NCBI GenBank assembly: GCA_019828565.1
Contig: JAHDYR010000038.1
Span: 62,001 to 126,000, forward strand
Direction: 5' to 3'
DNA from: Carpediemonas membranifera
Taxonomy: Eukaryota; Fornicata
DNA: 64,000 nucleotides
Shown: positions 9,492 through 20,567 of the stretch, in pieces
How the letters are laid out: each line of letters starts with the position of its first letter
Position numbering within the stretch: the first letter of the stretch is position 1
Position numbers and translations under genes: made by a program
Notes under the pieces: generated by a model
The model's input: only the letters and a program-made list of their open reading frames with translations
What the model was told of the DNA's origin: nothing
The model's database searches: none

Positions 9492-9954
9492 TAAATGGAT
9501 TGCAAATGAGTCTTTTTAATGTCTCACCACCTGTTTGGGCCTCAGCGCTGTCGTTCAGGCCAATCCACGTTTGTGGATCCGTGCAGTTTATGGCTTATCG
9601 ACCGGACATCTCCTGAACTGAGCGCCAGGGGGGCGGAGGTGGCGTTGGCGTGGGGCGTGGAGGCGCTGGGGGCGGGGGTGGCGTTGATATTGGGCAATTA
9701 CATAAAGTGCACGGTGCTTGGAATTTCATTCCAACCTCAAAATGGCGGGAAAGCATTATTGGAAGGAACTAGTGGCAGCTATGCGGTTCTTTATACTGCA
9801 AAAGCAACCAGCTGTCGTCAAAAGCGCGCCATCTACCATCAATAACCAACATCTGCGTTGCACTCCACTGTTCTCGGTCGTTAATGCACAAAATCACTAA
9901 ACAACATCAAAAGGACTGTTCATACGTTATTAAACATTGCTTGCTACTTCTGTT
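9492..9954. repeat. Hairpin-tail repeat, copy B (463 bp)
   Basis: It matches 11311-11773 over 463 bp, with one compensating pair of single-base indels. It contains the GGCCT/AGGCC stem, the ATCCAC-GTTT-GTGGAT hairpin at 9563-9578, a G-rich tract and the TTGGAAT/ATTCCAA stem. A 51-codon frame starting MAGKHYWKELV is intact here. The first bases, TAAATGG, coincide with a stop codon in copy C. Confidence 0.9.
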
Positions 9955-9962
9955 TCATCTTA

Positions 9963-11313
9963 TTGTCGTTTACAGCTGTGTTGTCCTCAACAAATGCCAA
10001 GATAGATCAACGAGGCGTTCGCGGCTTCCCGTTGAAGACTTGCCATTGCCAGAGAGAGTGCCATGCCTGGCACGTCTCTCTTCTTGTCTGCCGCGTGAAG
10101 GAATCGACCAGGCTGGATTCATGTGCAGCTTATGCAGCAATGGACACTCTGGAGTCAGAACTGCATTTGCAGCAGCTTATTGCTGCTATTGAGCTTACTT
10201 GTGGCCCTGTCCCATCAGAAAGAAACAACAGACAGGCCCGAAAGATCGCCGCGGTCATTTCTGGTGAGTTTGACAGAGCATTCGACCGTTTCTTGCGCGA
10301 TCTCTTCGCCGACAGCCCGTCTATCATGAGAAGAGCTAGATCTCCTGGCGGAGATTCCCCAAGAGCCCATTGAAGATGTGCCTGTCGCGGTAGGAGAAAC
10401 CGCCAAGCCTGCATCCAAGCTTCAGCCCAAGACCACCAAGTCTGCGAAGAAGAAGGTGCAGACAAAGAAGCTGAGACAGCTGGCGCCGCGACGCGCTGGT
10501 ACGCCTGCCCCGACACAACAGCAGGTCATCGTACCACTCAAGAACCTCAGCCGCCAGGAAGAGACAAGCCTTGAAACGTGGATTCGCAGCGTGCCGAAAA
10601 ACTCTGCCATTACCATCGATATCTCTGGGATGGATGGTTTCAACGCCAGTGAGTCGACCCTTCACGAGCTGGAACACTCATTCCAGGAGAACAACGTCCG
10701 AGTTATTCGGGCCTGGATTGCTTACCAGCTTTGTCTCTACGACTGTTTGTCAAGCCAGAAGATTAAGTATAACGAAAACGTGGCCCCCAGCGACGCCCTG
10801 CTCTCAGTGGCTCTTCAGCAGCAGAGGATCTTTGTCCAGGCGAACAAGCAAGGTGCACTTTCCACACGCCTTAACATAACGAAGACCCCCTTCTACAACA
10901 ACGTTGTGGAGCGTCTGAAAACTGATGGGTGAGACAGAAAGCATGATGTCAAAGTTCCACAACATCATTGGTGTCATCATCATCCACTTCGCCGACTTCA
11001 CTTCCTTGCTGAAGAACCGAATGATCCCGAAGGATAACGATACAGTCAGGGGCTTGAGCACCCTCATTGTTCACAGTCATCTGTGCATGGTTTTACTCAA
11101 CGGCGAAAGATATCCGTCCTGAGATCTACAATGCTCTGACGACAAGCAGTACATTCCCGCCAGACCTTATGGCGTTTTGCAAGAATGGCATTTGGTCTCG
11201 GACAAACCGCGGCGGTGACCCATGAGTCGCCCGAAAAGCAGAAGCATGCGGACAACACAATAGAGGATGATTCAGAGATCGAGACAAGTGGTAAGAGGGT
11301 GAGGACTGAGTAA
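9963..11313 (+). pseudogene. Broken hypothetical gene (at least four frame changes)
   Basis: Protein-like segments in successive frames cover the whole interval. They are 9963-10330, 10330-10920 (basic KKKVQTKKLRQLAPRR linker, then a globular domain containing SAITIDISGMDGFNASES), 10925-11100, 11100-11220 and the tail 11220-11313 ending in KRVRTE. No in-frame ATG was found at the 5' end; the segment opens within sequence continuous with repeat B. Each shift is one base, and none restores with a convincing short intron. No family was recognised. The stop TAA at 11311 is the first codon of repeat copy C. Either the gene is decaying or this stretch has several assembly indels. Confidence 0.5.
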
Positions 11314-11773
11314 ATGGATTGCAAATGAGTCTTTTTAATGTCTCACCACCTGTTTGGGCCTCAGCGCTGTCGTTCAGGCCAATCCACGTTTGTGGATCCG
11401 TGCAGTTTATGGCTTATCGACCGGACATCTCCTGAACTGAGCGCCAGGGGGCGGAGGTGGCGTTGGCGTGGGGCGTGGAGGCGCTGGGGGCGGGGGTGGC
11501 GTTGATATTGGGCAATTACATAAAGTGCACGGTGCTTGGAATTTCATTCCAACCTCAAAATGGCGGGAAAGCATTATTGGAAGGAACTAGTGGCAGCTAT
11601 GCGGTTCTTTATACTGCAAAAGCAACCAGCTGTCGTCAAAAGCGCGCCATCTACCATCAATAACCAACATCTGCGTTGCACTCCACTGTTCTCGGTCGTT
11701 AATGCACAAAAATCACTAAACAACATCAAAAGGACTGTTCATACGTTATTAAACATTGCTTGCTACTTCTGTT
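11311..11773. repeat. Hairpin-tail repeat, copy C (463 bp)
   Basis: Same unit as copy B, offset 1819 bp, with the hairpin at 11382-11397. It begins exactly at the stop codon of the preceding gene. It occupies most of the gap before the convergent kinase gene. The rest of the gap, 11774-11887, shows nothing recognisable. Confidence 0.9.
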
Positions 11774-11887
11774 ACATCTCCTTAGGACATTTACTTCTGA
11801 TTCTGTTTCTGCTCTCTCTTCTCCAGCACCTCTGCCATCTCGAGACCTGTCAGCAGCATTGATCTCATTCCTGCATCACAGAAAGTA

Positions 11888-13116
11888 TCAATCTCTTTTC
11901 GTCCGCTCAATCATTGCAATAAACTGCCTGTGCAGTCTTCCGCGCACACCTTTTGCGCACTTATTAGTGCTCACCTGCCTGTATCCCTTGTGGCATGTGT
12001 CACAGCTGACGTTCTCGCGTCCATGAAGGTCTCTACCACACACTATGCAGCGCCGATAGAAGACTTGACCCTCAAACCCTCGCTGACAGCAGTCGGTCAG
12101 TCTCTTTCGCTGAGCTGCAGACAGGGGTGACCTCTTCTGTATCATCTAACAGAAGCGGACTCGGCTTGGCGACGCATTCATGCACGCGCATGATGACCTT
12201 GAGCTTGTCAAGACATTCGGCAGCAGTGGGACGCTTCGCAGGGTCGAAGTGGAGCATCTGCATTGCCAGGTCGTACAGGCTGAGACAAGTAGGTGGCGTG
12301 GTGCCGCGAATCGGGAGCTCAGAGTTCACGTTGACACACTCGAGGCAATCTTTGAAATGTGTCTGTGCCTGAGGTGACAACTGCAACTGCCCACCATAGA
12401 ATTGGCACCAGTTCAGCAAGCTACCAAGCTTCAGCATCTTCTTCTTCTTCTTGTTGTCGATCTGCGCCATGTTTGCACCCATGTCAGTCACCTTCGCGGC
12501 AAAGGGGGACTTGGGGAGACCGTAAAAGAGCATCAAAATGACAATACCGCAAGAGTAAATGTCCGATGCAGGTGTCACGACATAAGAAGTGACGGAAAGA
12601 GCCCCCTGCCGTCATGCGCGCGAGCTTGGAGGTGTCGCGTGCAGCAGGAATCACTGAGCGCGAGACAAGGTACTCGTAGAAAAGCTCTGGGGGCAAATAT
12701 CCATGGGTGCCGCGATACTCGGATGCGAATCTCAGTTGTATGGCCCACCTGTCGTCGCCATTAGCCGGCTTCCTCATTGCAGACCCAAAATCAATGAGGT
12801 ATCCCTTCTGACTCTTGCTGAAGAGGAAGTTGTCTGGCTTAATATCGCAATGGACAACCCCGTGGTCATGCATGTAGCATACTGCCTGCAGCAGATGCGA
12901 AACATAGCGGAACTGCACGCTGGAGTGAGCCTTGCAGATGCCAGCGAAGGGGGTACAGTTGACCAAAGGAGCCATGAAGGCTGGATCACGGTCGACAAAA
13001 CCTGTATCGACGACAGGGAGGACATGCGGACTGTCCTTGAGCGCTAGCAGGGTGGGAACCTCCATACCATAATGCTCATCAACTTTGATCACGACCTGCA
13101 GCTTTTTCAGGTTCAA
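11888..13116 (-). pseudogene. Serine/threonine protein kinase (frameshifted), possible C-terminal zinc knuckle
   Basis: The N-lobe and catalytic core lie in the frame 13116-12590: VVIKV (beta-3 Lys), the catalytic loop HGVVHCDIKPDNFLF, YLIDFGSAM (DFG), and GTHGYLPPEL in the APE position. A one-base shift inside a G5 run near 12600 moves to the frame 12578-12072. There PASDIYSCGIVILML is helix F, and MLHFDPAKRPTAAECL is the C-lobe end. The catalytic loop has HCD in place of HRD. The long insert between the APE position and helix F, and the loop style, recall Cdc7-type kinases, but that is tentative. A further frame (12145-11888) carries CIVCGRDLHGRENVSCDTC, a C-x2-C-x11-C-x2-C knuckle, which would be a C-terminal extension after one more shift. 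The N-terminus is unresolved: the frame start at 13116 is TTG. Confidence 0.65.
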
Positions 13117-13351
13117 AGTCGTGCAGATATTGTCTACTATTACCAGGTAAGGAAGTAAGTCGCTCCAGCTTGTCGCTATCTAGCTCGAACACCATGCACA
13201 GGTAGCTGTGTGAAATTCGGTCTTAAAGTGCATTTCGCGACAGCTAGCTGTGCGTCGCAACGAGAGAAGTAGCAGTAGAAAACAAGCCAGGACTGGCTTA
13301 TGAATGGTGTTTATGGACATCAGCTATGCTCCAATCATAAACTCTTCCTCT

Positions 13352-14544
13352 TTACAATGTCAGATGAAGGAAAAAGACGATACTGTCGGCAGTATCGCTC
13401 TCTGAGCGCTCCTCATCAATCACATTCTCTTGAATCTCCCCATCACCATCTCTGCCCGCCACCTCCCCGCCATGCTCGTCGTGGTCGATCTTTGGTTCCT
13501 CATCGGCACTCTTGCATAAGTCCACCTCCTCACCAAAGGCGCCCTCCTCGCTCTCCTCGCGAGCTGGCACCTCGTAGTGCATCCACTCTGCCTGGTAAGC
13601 TGGCTCGTCGGACACCGCCTCCTCGTCAGTATCGCCCTCTCTCTCGCCCTCTGGCATCTCTGTCTCGCGAGTCAGCGAGCCGAACTCCGCCTCCTTGTCA
13701 GCCTCGCTCTGCCTCTCTTTCTTCTTAGTATCGTGAAGCTCGATCATTCTGGCCTTGAGCCTGTTGTAAAAGCCAGCCATCGAGCATCGGCGGCACCAGG
13801 TCGGCAGAGCTTGTGATCTCCGGGTTGAGATCAAAGATCGTCGGGCGCTGCAGGGTCGTCAGGTGGCTGTTTGCCAGCTGGTGGCGGAACTGATCATCGG
13901 TGAGGCTGATGCGCTTGTCCATAATGACCTTCCGAACCTTGGTCAAGTCTCTGGGCCTGCCAGTCCGTCTCTCTCTCTCAATCTCCCGCGTATTAAGCTG
14001 GTTGACATCGACATGCACCGGGGGCGCATAGCGAAGCTGGTTGACACTGAGCCCGACCTGCTTGAGAGCCTCCGAGAAGGTGCTCGGCGCTACATGAGAC
14101 AGTGCGGATGAGGCCTTGGAGAATACTATCCAGGAAGCGAGCTCTTCGGGAAGCTGAAGAGCTCGCTCACTGATGTCAATATCGCGGGCGGAAATAGCTG
14201 TCATGCCCGTGTGGCTGATGATAAGAGCCAGCGCATTGTAGGGGAAGACTAGTCGGACAATAGCTTCCGATGCGACAGGCTCAAACTGCCCAAGCGGCTT
14301 GACATTGTCTCTGCCGGAGTTTCGGAATGAGTTGACGGCACTGAGAGTGACAGCAGCGGTTGCCTTGTTCAATGATGCAGCAAAAACCGGGCACAAGCGA
14401 TCTAACATCCTCGGACCGGATCACGGAGAGCGCTTCGTCCTCGGTACTCCCTCGCTCACGTTGTACGAATTGAACGAACCGCGAAAGGTTGTTTTGCGAC
14501 CGCTTTCCGGGAAGATTTCTTACTGATGGTGCACAACCAAGCAT
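13352..14544 (-). pseudogene. Unrecognised gene in three frame segments
   Basis: Three consecutive coding-like frames follow each other on the minus strand: 14544-14400 (MLGCAPSVRNLPGKRSQ), 14408-13780 (globular, with LPEELASWIVFSKASSALS and a basic REIERERRTGRPRDL stretch), and 13790-13352 (acidic tail, GEREGDTDEEAVSDE, with a final hydrophobic FFLHLTL). Each overlap needs a one-base shift. The acidic C-terminal tail is typical of nuclear proteins, but I recognise no family. Opposite-strand ORFs here are shadows. Confidence 0.45.
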
Positions 14545-15822
14545 TCTTCACAGCTTCCATGGTTGTTTCCATCTCCTGCGGGCTTCCTTCCATCGATATA
14601 CGGATTTCAGACTTTCGTCATGCACAAAAAAATTCGAATCTCTCCAAATGCCCAAAACAGTGGTCAAACCGTGTTCAGGGGTACAAAAAGAGTGCCATAG
14701 GCACGTTCTTGCATTCAAAATATTCTAGAGGTCGTTCATAAATTCTCAGATGGCCAACAGTACGAAAGTCTGAAATCCATTTATCATGAGACCCGACAAA
14801 TTTGAAATCCATTTATCGGGTGGATACATCACTGTAGAGGGTATTCATGGATATAGGTGCCTTTTTCGGTGCCGAGGGGAGTCAAAATTTGAGGTCGTGC
14901 AGGCAGAAAGTCTGAATTCCGTTTATCTCACCACTGCTTAGTGTTCATGGCAGACAACGGCTTCCTGGCGACGCCTGGGGTGTAAGGATTCGCTTGCCTC
15001 TGTGTTGTCGCATCAGCTTCGCTGAAAACGGGGGAACTGACCCGCGCATTCGCGCACTTTATGCTCGCAACGAGATTGAAATGGCGAACTTAAGAATAGA
15101 AAGAATACTGGCGGCTTTAACGTAGTAGGCATGTGCACAACATTAAGAATCATCAGTAAGCGGGCGCAGAGCATCATTAAAGCAACAATTATCCCTAAAC
15201 AACATCAAGTACCATAAGTCCACCACGTCCATACGATATGAACTATAAATGGAGCATAGATCAGTACAGATGATTTGAAAGTACCAGGCATGGCCAGAAT
15301 ACCGTAATTATCGTCCGTTGATCCACGTGACCTCCATCTTGGTCGGTATCCAGAGAACCTCCGTCAGACGCTTGCAACGGAACATTTAGGGGTGCATCCT
15401 GAATAGGGGCCAGATTTGAGGGACCCTTGGTCTGACATGCCATGACCGAGTACTCTAGGGGCCTCCACAGTGCGTCCCGAGGTACGTTAGAGCACCACAG
15501 ACCTTCCCCAAAAGCTGACTCCTGGACCCCTTGGCCGGAGCTCGCCGAAACGTGAAAATCGGCGATGATTTCTCCGTATAACTTCATAGGGGGTTATATG
15601 GGGCTCGTTTCAGCCGCAGATAACGTCTCTTGGCCATATTAAATTTGCGAAAGGCCCCGGCTCGCTGGCCGGACGATTTAATCAGCATCGGCGAGAATGG
15701 ACGTGTGGGTAGGGCTAGGGGTGTGATGACGGCTGGTGGTAGTCACGGTGTGAGTGCTTACAAGCCGCAGGCGATATACATAAACTTTTTAGTAACCATT
15801 TAACGTCTCTTGGCGATATACG
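14545..15822. other. Gene-poor interval with a dispersed short motif
   Basis: It contains four copies of a motif resembling GAAAGTCTGAAATCCRTTTATC: inverted at 14595-14618, direct at 14762-14785, partial direct at 14801-14817 and direct at 14903-14927. A 19-bp direct repeat TAACGTCTCTTGGCNATAT occurs at 15621-15639 and again at 15801-15819, four bases before the next start codon, so it may be a promoter motif. A minus-strand frame at 15261-15587 (108 aa) has no protein-like features and is not called. Confidence 0.5.
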
Positions 15823-16634
15823 ATGCTAGACTTGTTCACTTGGCTGGAAGAAGCCACTGAGTTCGAGAAGAAGGAGCTAATGACCAAGATCAATGCAGCT
15901 GCAAGCGCTAAAGGCAAATGCGACGTCCTTCGCGCGCTTTTTGCTGCCTAGGCGCGATTTACTCGCTACTCAGTGATCAAGGAACGTACGTTACTGAGCC
16001 GAAATTGTTTACACAGGTGTTAATCTCAAGCGTATTGCCACGTTCTTCCGCCTCACGCGCCAGGAGACGGAAGATATGAAGAAAGGACCTTAAGGCGCAG
16101 TTTATGGCGACGATGAAATTGAATGAGGGTGAAAGGGTCACAGGGGAACACAAGAAAACACTGAAGCAGGTCCTCGGCGGGATACCTTCACGCACCTGTA
16201 CTGACGGCGAGGTGGAGAGCGCGCGTATTCGGGTGAAGAAGAGCATTCGTGAGGCTAGAATGAAGACAAACGCTAGGCTTTGAGTGTGAACTCGCGAAGG
16301 AGGAGGACGAGGACATCAGGGATTGTACTCGGGTTCAGATGATGAAGCTGGCCGATGAGGAAGACCGAAAGGAGTTGGAAAAGGAGATGGAATACACGCG
16401 CGAGTCCAAGTATGACGTGGTATGGGAGCGAGTGTACGATGAGATCTGCGGTACTCGTCGTGTGCGGGCCCGCAGGGATAACGCCCCTGTCCCGGCGAGG
16501 ATCACGCCGACCACGTGCTTCAGCGCTATCTCTGGAGCCGACCAGATCGATACTCAGGCGCTTACTGGCGAGAAGACGTTGACCACGAGACTCCCTGCTG
16601 AAGCTCGAGTCGTACGTCAGCGTGACAGCCAGTC
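15823..16634 (+). pseudogene. Broken gene with one short intron, cut by the scaffold gap
   Basis: ATG 15823 opens a frame with MLDLFTWLEEATEFEKKELM. It hits an in-frame TAG at 15949-15951, yet reads on coherently through YSVIKE, across the 31-nt intron 15986-16016, into RVNLKRIATFFRL. Two one-base shifts follow (near 16090 and 16280). The final frame (16339-16634) is Lys/Glu-rich and helical (DEEDRKELEKEMEYTRES) before entering the N run. I recognise no family; the 3' end is missing. One stop plus two shifts within 450 nt beside a gap suggests either a pseudogene or poor consensus at a contig edge. Confidence 0.5.
15986..16016 (+). other. Spliceosomal intron, 31 nt
   Basis: GTACGT...TTTACACAG. 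Removal joins phase 1 (C|GT) and keeps the frame between YSVIKE and RVNLKRIA. The 3' end is the same as in the introns at 245 and 2700. Confidence 0.7.
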
Positions 16635-16734
16635 NNNNNNNNNNNNNNNNNNNNNNNNNNNNNNNNNNNNNNNNNNNNNNNNNNNNNNNNNNNNNNNNNN
16701 NNNNNNNNNNNNNNNNNNNNNNNNNNNNNNNNNN
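16635..16734. other. Scaffold gap (100 N)
   Basis: Exactly 100 undetermined bases, the conventional unknown-length gap. A broken host-type gene ends on its left and a LINE reverse transcriptase is cut on its right, so the two sides need not be adjacent in the genome. Confidence 0.98.
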
Positions 16735-18337
16735 TGAGGCGCCATTTCAGTATCCTCCCGTAGGCTCTGTATAGGAGGGGGTGAGGGAGATCGGTCTGTA
16801 CGAGCTGGGCGTGAGCTTGTCCTTCCCAACCTTGTGGATAGGCGACACCGCTGCATACTTCCATGTGGTTGGCATGGTCCCGCTTGTCGTATACTTTCGC
16901 GAGCAGGACTGTGATTGCCTCGTACGCTGACTCGGGGAGGTCCCTCAGACAATCTCCAATAATCCCGTCCGGGCCTCCGGCCGAGGACTTCCCTTATGGA
17001 CTTGACCGCCGCTGTCACTTCTTCAAGCGATGGCGGATGGTCCTCCATGTCCGTTTCCGGCTCGGTTTCCCAGGTGGGTTCCCAGGTGGGTTCCTTCCCG
17101 GAGCTTACCTTCGCGTACTGCTCCTGGAGGGAGTCTGCAATCTCCCCTCTGCCTTGCTAGAATCTTGTTTCCAGCCTTCAGCATCACCGGGAGACCGGCG
17201 TGCTGCTTCTCGTTCCAGAAGCGGAACACTTGGTTTTGCGAGGATCCTTTTTGTCGTTTTTGTACCCATCACGGGATCCAACCTCAACCTGCTCATTCCA
17301 GTCATGTTGGAAGGTCCTCCATGATCTGCTCAGTGCTCCGTTGAGGGACTTTTTTGATATCTTTGGCGGCGGTTTTTGCTCCAGGTGGAGGCTTTTGGCC
17401 AGCCGTTCCCATACCTCACTAGGGATACGTTCCTGGTTTTCTACAGCGAATGGGTGCCTTCTGGAGGTAGCAAACCCGGTGGACAACCATTTCCTTATGA
17501 GAGTCTCCATCTCGTCCACTGGTATTTTTGCTGTCTAGTGGTGGCCACTCTTCTAGCTTGGGCCCTGTTCTCCTGGGTTTGACCAGCCACGTATCGATCC
17601 GTGGGATTTCCAGTCTCTTTGATATCTCTGGTTTCCCTGTCGGGTTGCTATCCCAGGTGAGCTCTATGGCTTTGTGTGCCGACCCCCAGTGCCCGATTGT
17701 GGTCTTGTCTATTACCCTAACAACCGGGTTTTGGATACCCCCTGTTACCGCTGCATAGTCTATTGTGGACGTTCGGGAGTTAGTCCCGTACGTCGGTGCA
17801 GTTGGTGCTATTGGGGTGAGGTTCCATCGCTGGAGGGTCATCGCAGTTGCTTGCCTGAGTTTCCCTGGCCTCCTGTTCCAGTCCCCGATGATGATGATGT
17901 CACACCCCTCATAGTTCGCGACGGTTTTGCTCTAGCATCCGGTCGAACTCCTCAATCTCGGGTCGTGCACATCCACTATCGGGAGCGTAGATATTGATGA
18001 CTGCCGTGGCCCTCGATGCTTTGAGGATGCTTACTTGGATTCGTGGGTTCGTCCCGTCGGACACGCCTACGTCCCATTCCGCTTTGGAGTGCGGGCTAAT
18101 CAGTGTGGCCAGTCCCTTTGTGGGTCGCTTGCGCGTTGCCTCTAATGGCTTGACCTCTCCTGCACAGGCGTACTGGAGATCTACCCAGCAAGGGATGGTG
18201 GTATTACCGTACCGCTTGGTTTCCTGGAGGAGGATCGCATCAGTCCTTATCCTCTTGCGGATGGATAAAGCTATGGATCCGCTGTAATCGTTTGCGCCCG
18301 CTAGGTGCCCTTCGCTGTTTAGCGATATTATTCTCAT
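16735..18337 (-). pseudogene. LINE ORF2: AP endonuclease plus start of reverse transcriptase (frameshifted, truncated)
   Basis: It begins MRIISLNSEGH (Asn of the EEP fold), followed by AILLQET (catalytic Glu), INIYAPDSG and, after a frame change, IIIIGDWN (the GDxN motif). Next come STIDYAAVTG and GSAHKAIEL in the place of the usual S-D-H motif, where Asp appears as Ala. About 17,000 is reached the pre-RT region (PPSLEEVTAAVKSIRE, then GGPDGIIGD). Close to the gap is the finger motif with a YRPISL-like string in a shifted frame. The YxDD core would lie in the missing sequence. Four or more frame changes make this copy inactive as assembled. Confidence 0.75.
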
Positions 18338-18910
18338 TCAGGTTGTTCTGACATAAACTGCGGGAGTTACCCTGCGCGCACTAATCTGCTCTTTGTAGAC
18401 ATTCCCTTTTTGGGCGTACCTTTTGGTGGGTTGCTGAGGCCTCTAACCGAGCAGTCGTTTCCTTTTGGGCAGGCTTGTGCCTGTATTCCCTTAGTTCCCG
18501 GCCTAGGGCATACCATTCCCTTTCACAGTCGGGGCCTCACGATGCTTGTCGGCATTGCTGCCGGTCTCCGCTTAGCTTCCTTCCTCGCCGCATGGCAGAA
18601 CCATTACCTAACAAGCTTAGGTGGGAGCGACAGTGGTTGTTGCCCCTCCCAAGGCTGGAGTTACAGCCTGCCGGACAGGCAGGGCTCTTTTTACCTTTTG
18701 GTAACCCTGCCCCCGGCCCCTGTGGGGCACAGGGGTTTGTTGAAAAAAGAATGTGTTGCATTTTTGCTCCCGCCGGAATGGTTCGCCGGTGTCCATTTGG
18801 ACTTTAAGGCCCTACTAGTCACAGCCTGGCCATACATGCTGGTTCATATATGTACTTTTAGCTCAGACTTATATCACACTACCCTCTGCACCTCTTACTT
18901 ATGATTGTTT
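18338..18910. other. Spacer between LINE ORF1 and ORF2
   Basis: No convincing ORF. The part 18600-18900 resembles the sequence just after ORF1 of copy 2 (24095 down to 23915): both have a GGCAC/GAGCC-AGGG step followed by an A-rich AAAGAAAATGTTG-like run. This spacer is therefore part of the element family rather than host DNA. Confidence 0.55.
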
Positions 18911-19324
18911 CTACTCTCCTTCCTTCTCCTCGTCTCTCTTCCTTCTCAGGTCAGACCTGAAGTTATCCATCTTGGCTGCTAGGGTGAAGCTGAGGGCTTC
19001 GTTGGTTGCCGAGAGTCGGGCCGCGCGGCTGAGTAAGTCCTCGTTCTCTTCGGTTAGAGACGAGCACTTCTCCGTTGTCTTCCTGAGGTCCTTCCGCATC
19101 TCGTCCAACGCAGCTTGGGCTGCTCTCCGGGCTTCCCGTTCTTCCTCCAGCTCCTGGCTTTTGGCCTTGAGCTCGTTGATGGTTCTGGCTGCAGCTTCTT
19201 CCAGCTGTTGTCTGACCTCTGCTTCTCGCCGGGCCATGGCTTGGTCCAGCAGGGCCGCTATGCCTCTGCCCAGGTCGGTGTCCTCCTGTCGTGCTCTTTT
19301 GGGCTGCAGGTCCTCTTGGTCCAC
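18911..19324 (-). CDS. LINE ORF1 C-terminal coiled coil (copy 1)
   Basis: 137 aa beginning near QPKRARQEDTDLGRG and continuing as a long heptad-rich helix (LEEEREARRAAQAALDEMRKDL, LTEENEDLLSRAARLSATNEAL). The basic patch and the following EDTD match the equivalent place in copy 2 (GKRSRHEEDTDWESG), which marks it as the end of ORF1, although it lies in a separate frame from the upstream part. Coiled coils of this kind trimerise ORF1 proteins in other LINEs; that function here is inferred. Confidence 0.6.
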   Translation of the reverse strand: MDQEDLQPKRARQEDTDLGRGIAALLDQAMARREAEVRQQLEEAAARTINELKAKSQELEEEREARRAAQAALDEMRKDLRKTTEKCSSLTEENEDLLSRAARLSATNEALSFTLAAKMDNFRSDLRRKRDEEKEGE

Positions 19325-19717
19325 CTGTCTGACCTGGCGGGTCTTGGCTGATGGGTTGGGGGTATGGGGGGGGGCACAGCTCTTAGTTGGAGGGGGCCCG
19401 GGCTCTGTTCGCTCTGTCCTGCTACTTTGCGGTTGTTCAGTGACAATTTGCCCGCATGGAGGGCCATATAGGCCCCCCTATGCCGCCATTCGGCAGGTAG
19501 ACCTCCGTCCTCCTGTGGAGCATCTTGGCGAGTTCAGTAGCCCCTTCGTCTCACCTTTGTTCGAAGCGCCTGCTTCCTCTCGGTCCTCAGTCTGTTCTTG
19601 GCGTTAGTGCTGGCGCCTTCCGGGAAAACACAGTTCAGCGTGTCCCATGGCTTCCCCCTTTTGGGTGTTCCACGCCTGAGCCCGCCAGGGCGAGTTTGCC
19701 TATCCAGGAGGCGCTCC

Positions 19718-20567
19718 TCAAGGTGCCCACTCGCCTCTTCCCTCTTTCTGCTGGTTCATCCGTGATACCCCCAGTCCCGGGGGAGGAACGAGGGGAGGAA
19801 GTTGATGGAGCCTGTCTCCGGGTCGACACACATGTTGGCCAGGAGTTCTCGATCGTCGGCTGGGACCTCCGTGAAGTAGTTGAAGATCTTCTTCCTGGCT
19901 TCTCTGCCCATGTGGCCTCCAGCTATGTCGAATTTGTGGACGGGCATCAAAGACGCCGCTTGGGATAGGGTCATCGTTTTGGTGTCGCTGACGTCTAGAG
20001 TAAGCATCTTTTCCGCGTCTATTTCCGTGGGCTCCGCCCTCAGGTTCGCCCAAGGGAAACCGTCTTGGACAGCGCGGCGGCGCCCGTTCCACTCCGAGTG
20101 GATTTCCAGGAGGATGGGTCGCGCTGGTTCGCCTACTCTCGCGAGCGATTCTGGGTTTCCGATGATCACGGCTGTTCCTTCCAGGGCTCTGGTGATACCC
20201 TTTCCGGAGCTGAAATCGTTTTTCCTCCCAGTTGGTCATGATAATCTGGCCCCGTTTGGGGGTTCTTGGTGCCAAAGAGGTTGACTTGTTGGGACAATGG
20301 GGTTAGGCGACCGGCCGCCACGGTGCCGGGGCCGTGTCTGGCGTTGACTTTGGTCGCCAGGTCCTTGTATTCATCATGGTACGGCGACTCCCCTGCCCAT
20401 GAGCATGCTTCCCTAGGGCTGTGAGGTGGGCTTCTACCTGCCCCCCAGTCCCAGCCTGGGTTGTCTCTCATCCAGAACGCTGTTGCTAGTCTGGCGTAGA
20501 ATATGGAGACATCTGCTAGGGCGCAGTGGCAGTGGTGGGGTGCGTGCTTGTGATAGGGGCACGCCAC
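19718..20567 (-). pseudogene. LINE ORF1 middle part with DEDDh ExoIII / Maelstrom-like cysteine motif (copy 1, frameshifted)
   Basis: The frame 20567-20166 starts ACPYHKHAPHHCHCALADV. C-P-Y-H, then H-C-A-L-A-D, gives both a C-x2-H...C metal-site pattern and the H-x4-D of DEDDh ExoIII. A second frame (20169-19756) continues with a globular part ending FLPRDWG, a motif also present in copy 2 (FIPRDWG). A third overlapping frame (20275-19718) is mostly shadow. The upstream ORF stops at 20662 and is out of frame with this one, so the exonuclease domain is split in this copy. Confidence 0.6.

Noticed and set aside
11561-11570. TGGCGGGAAA, an E2F-like site repeated in copies A, B and C (also 7880-7889 and 9743-9752)
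   Set aside because: It coincides with the start of a short reading frame in the repeat (ATGGCGGGAAAG), and in two of three copies there is no downstream gene on that strand for it to control.
13186-13222. A ...TTTCACACAG 3' splice-like site upstream of the kinase frame (minus strand), followed by YLCMVFEL-like residues
   Set aside because: No matching GTWTGT 5' site or upstream ATG was found, and the frame does not join the kinase ORF.
15261-15587. 108-codon minus-strand ORF
   Set aside because: No ATG context, domain or protein-like pattern; lies in repeat-bearing intergenic DNA.
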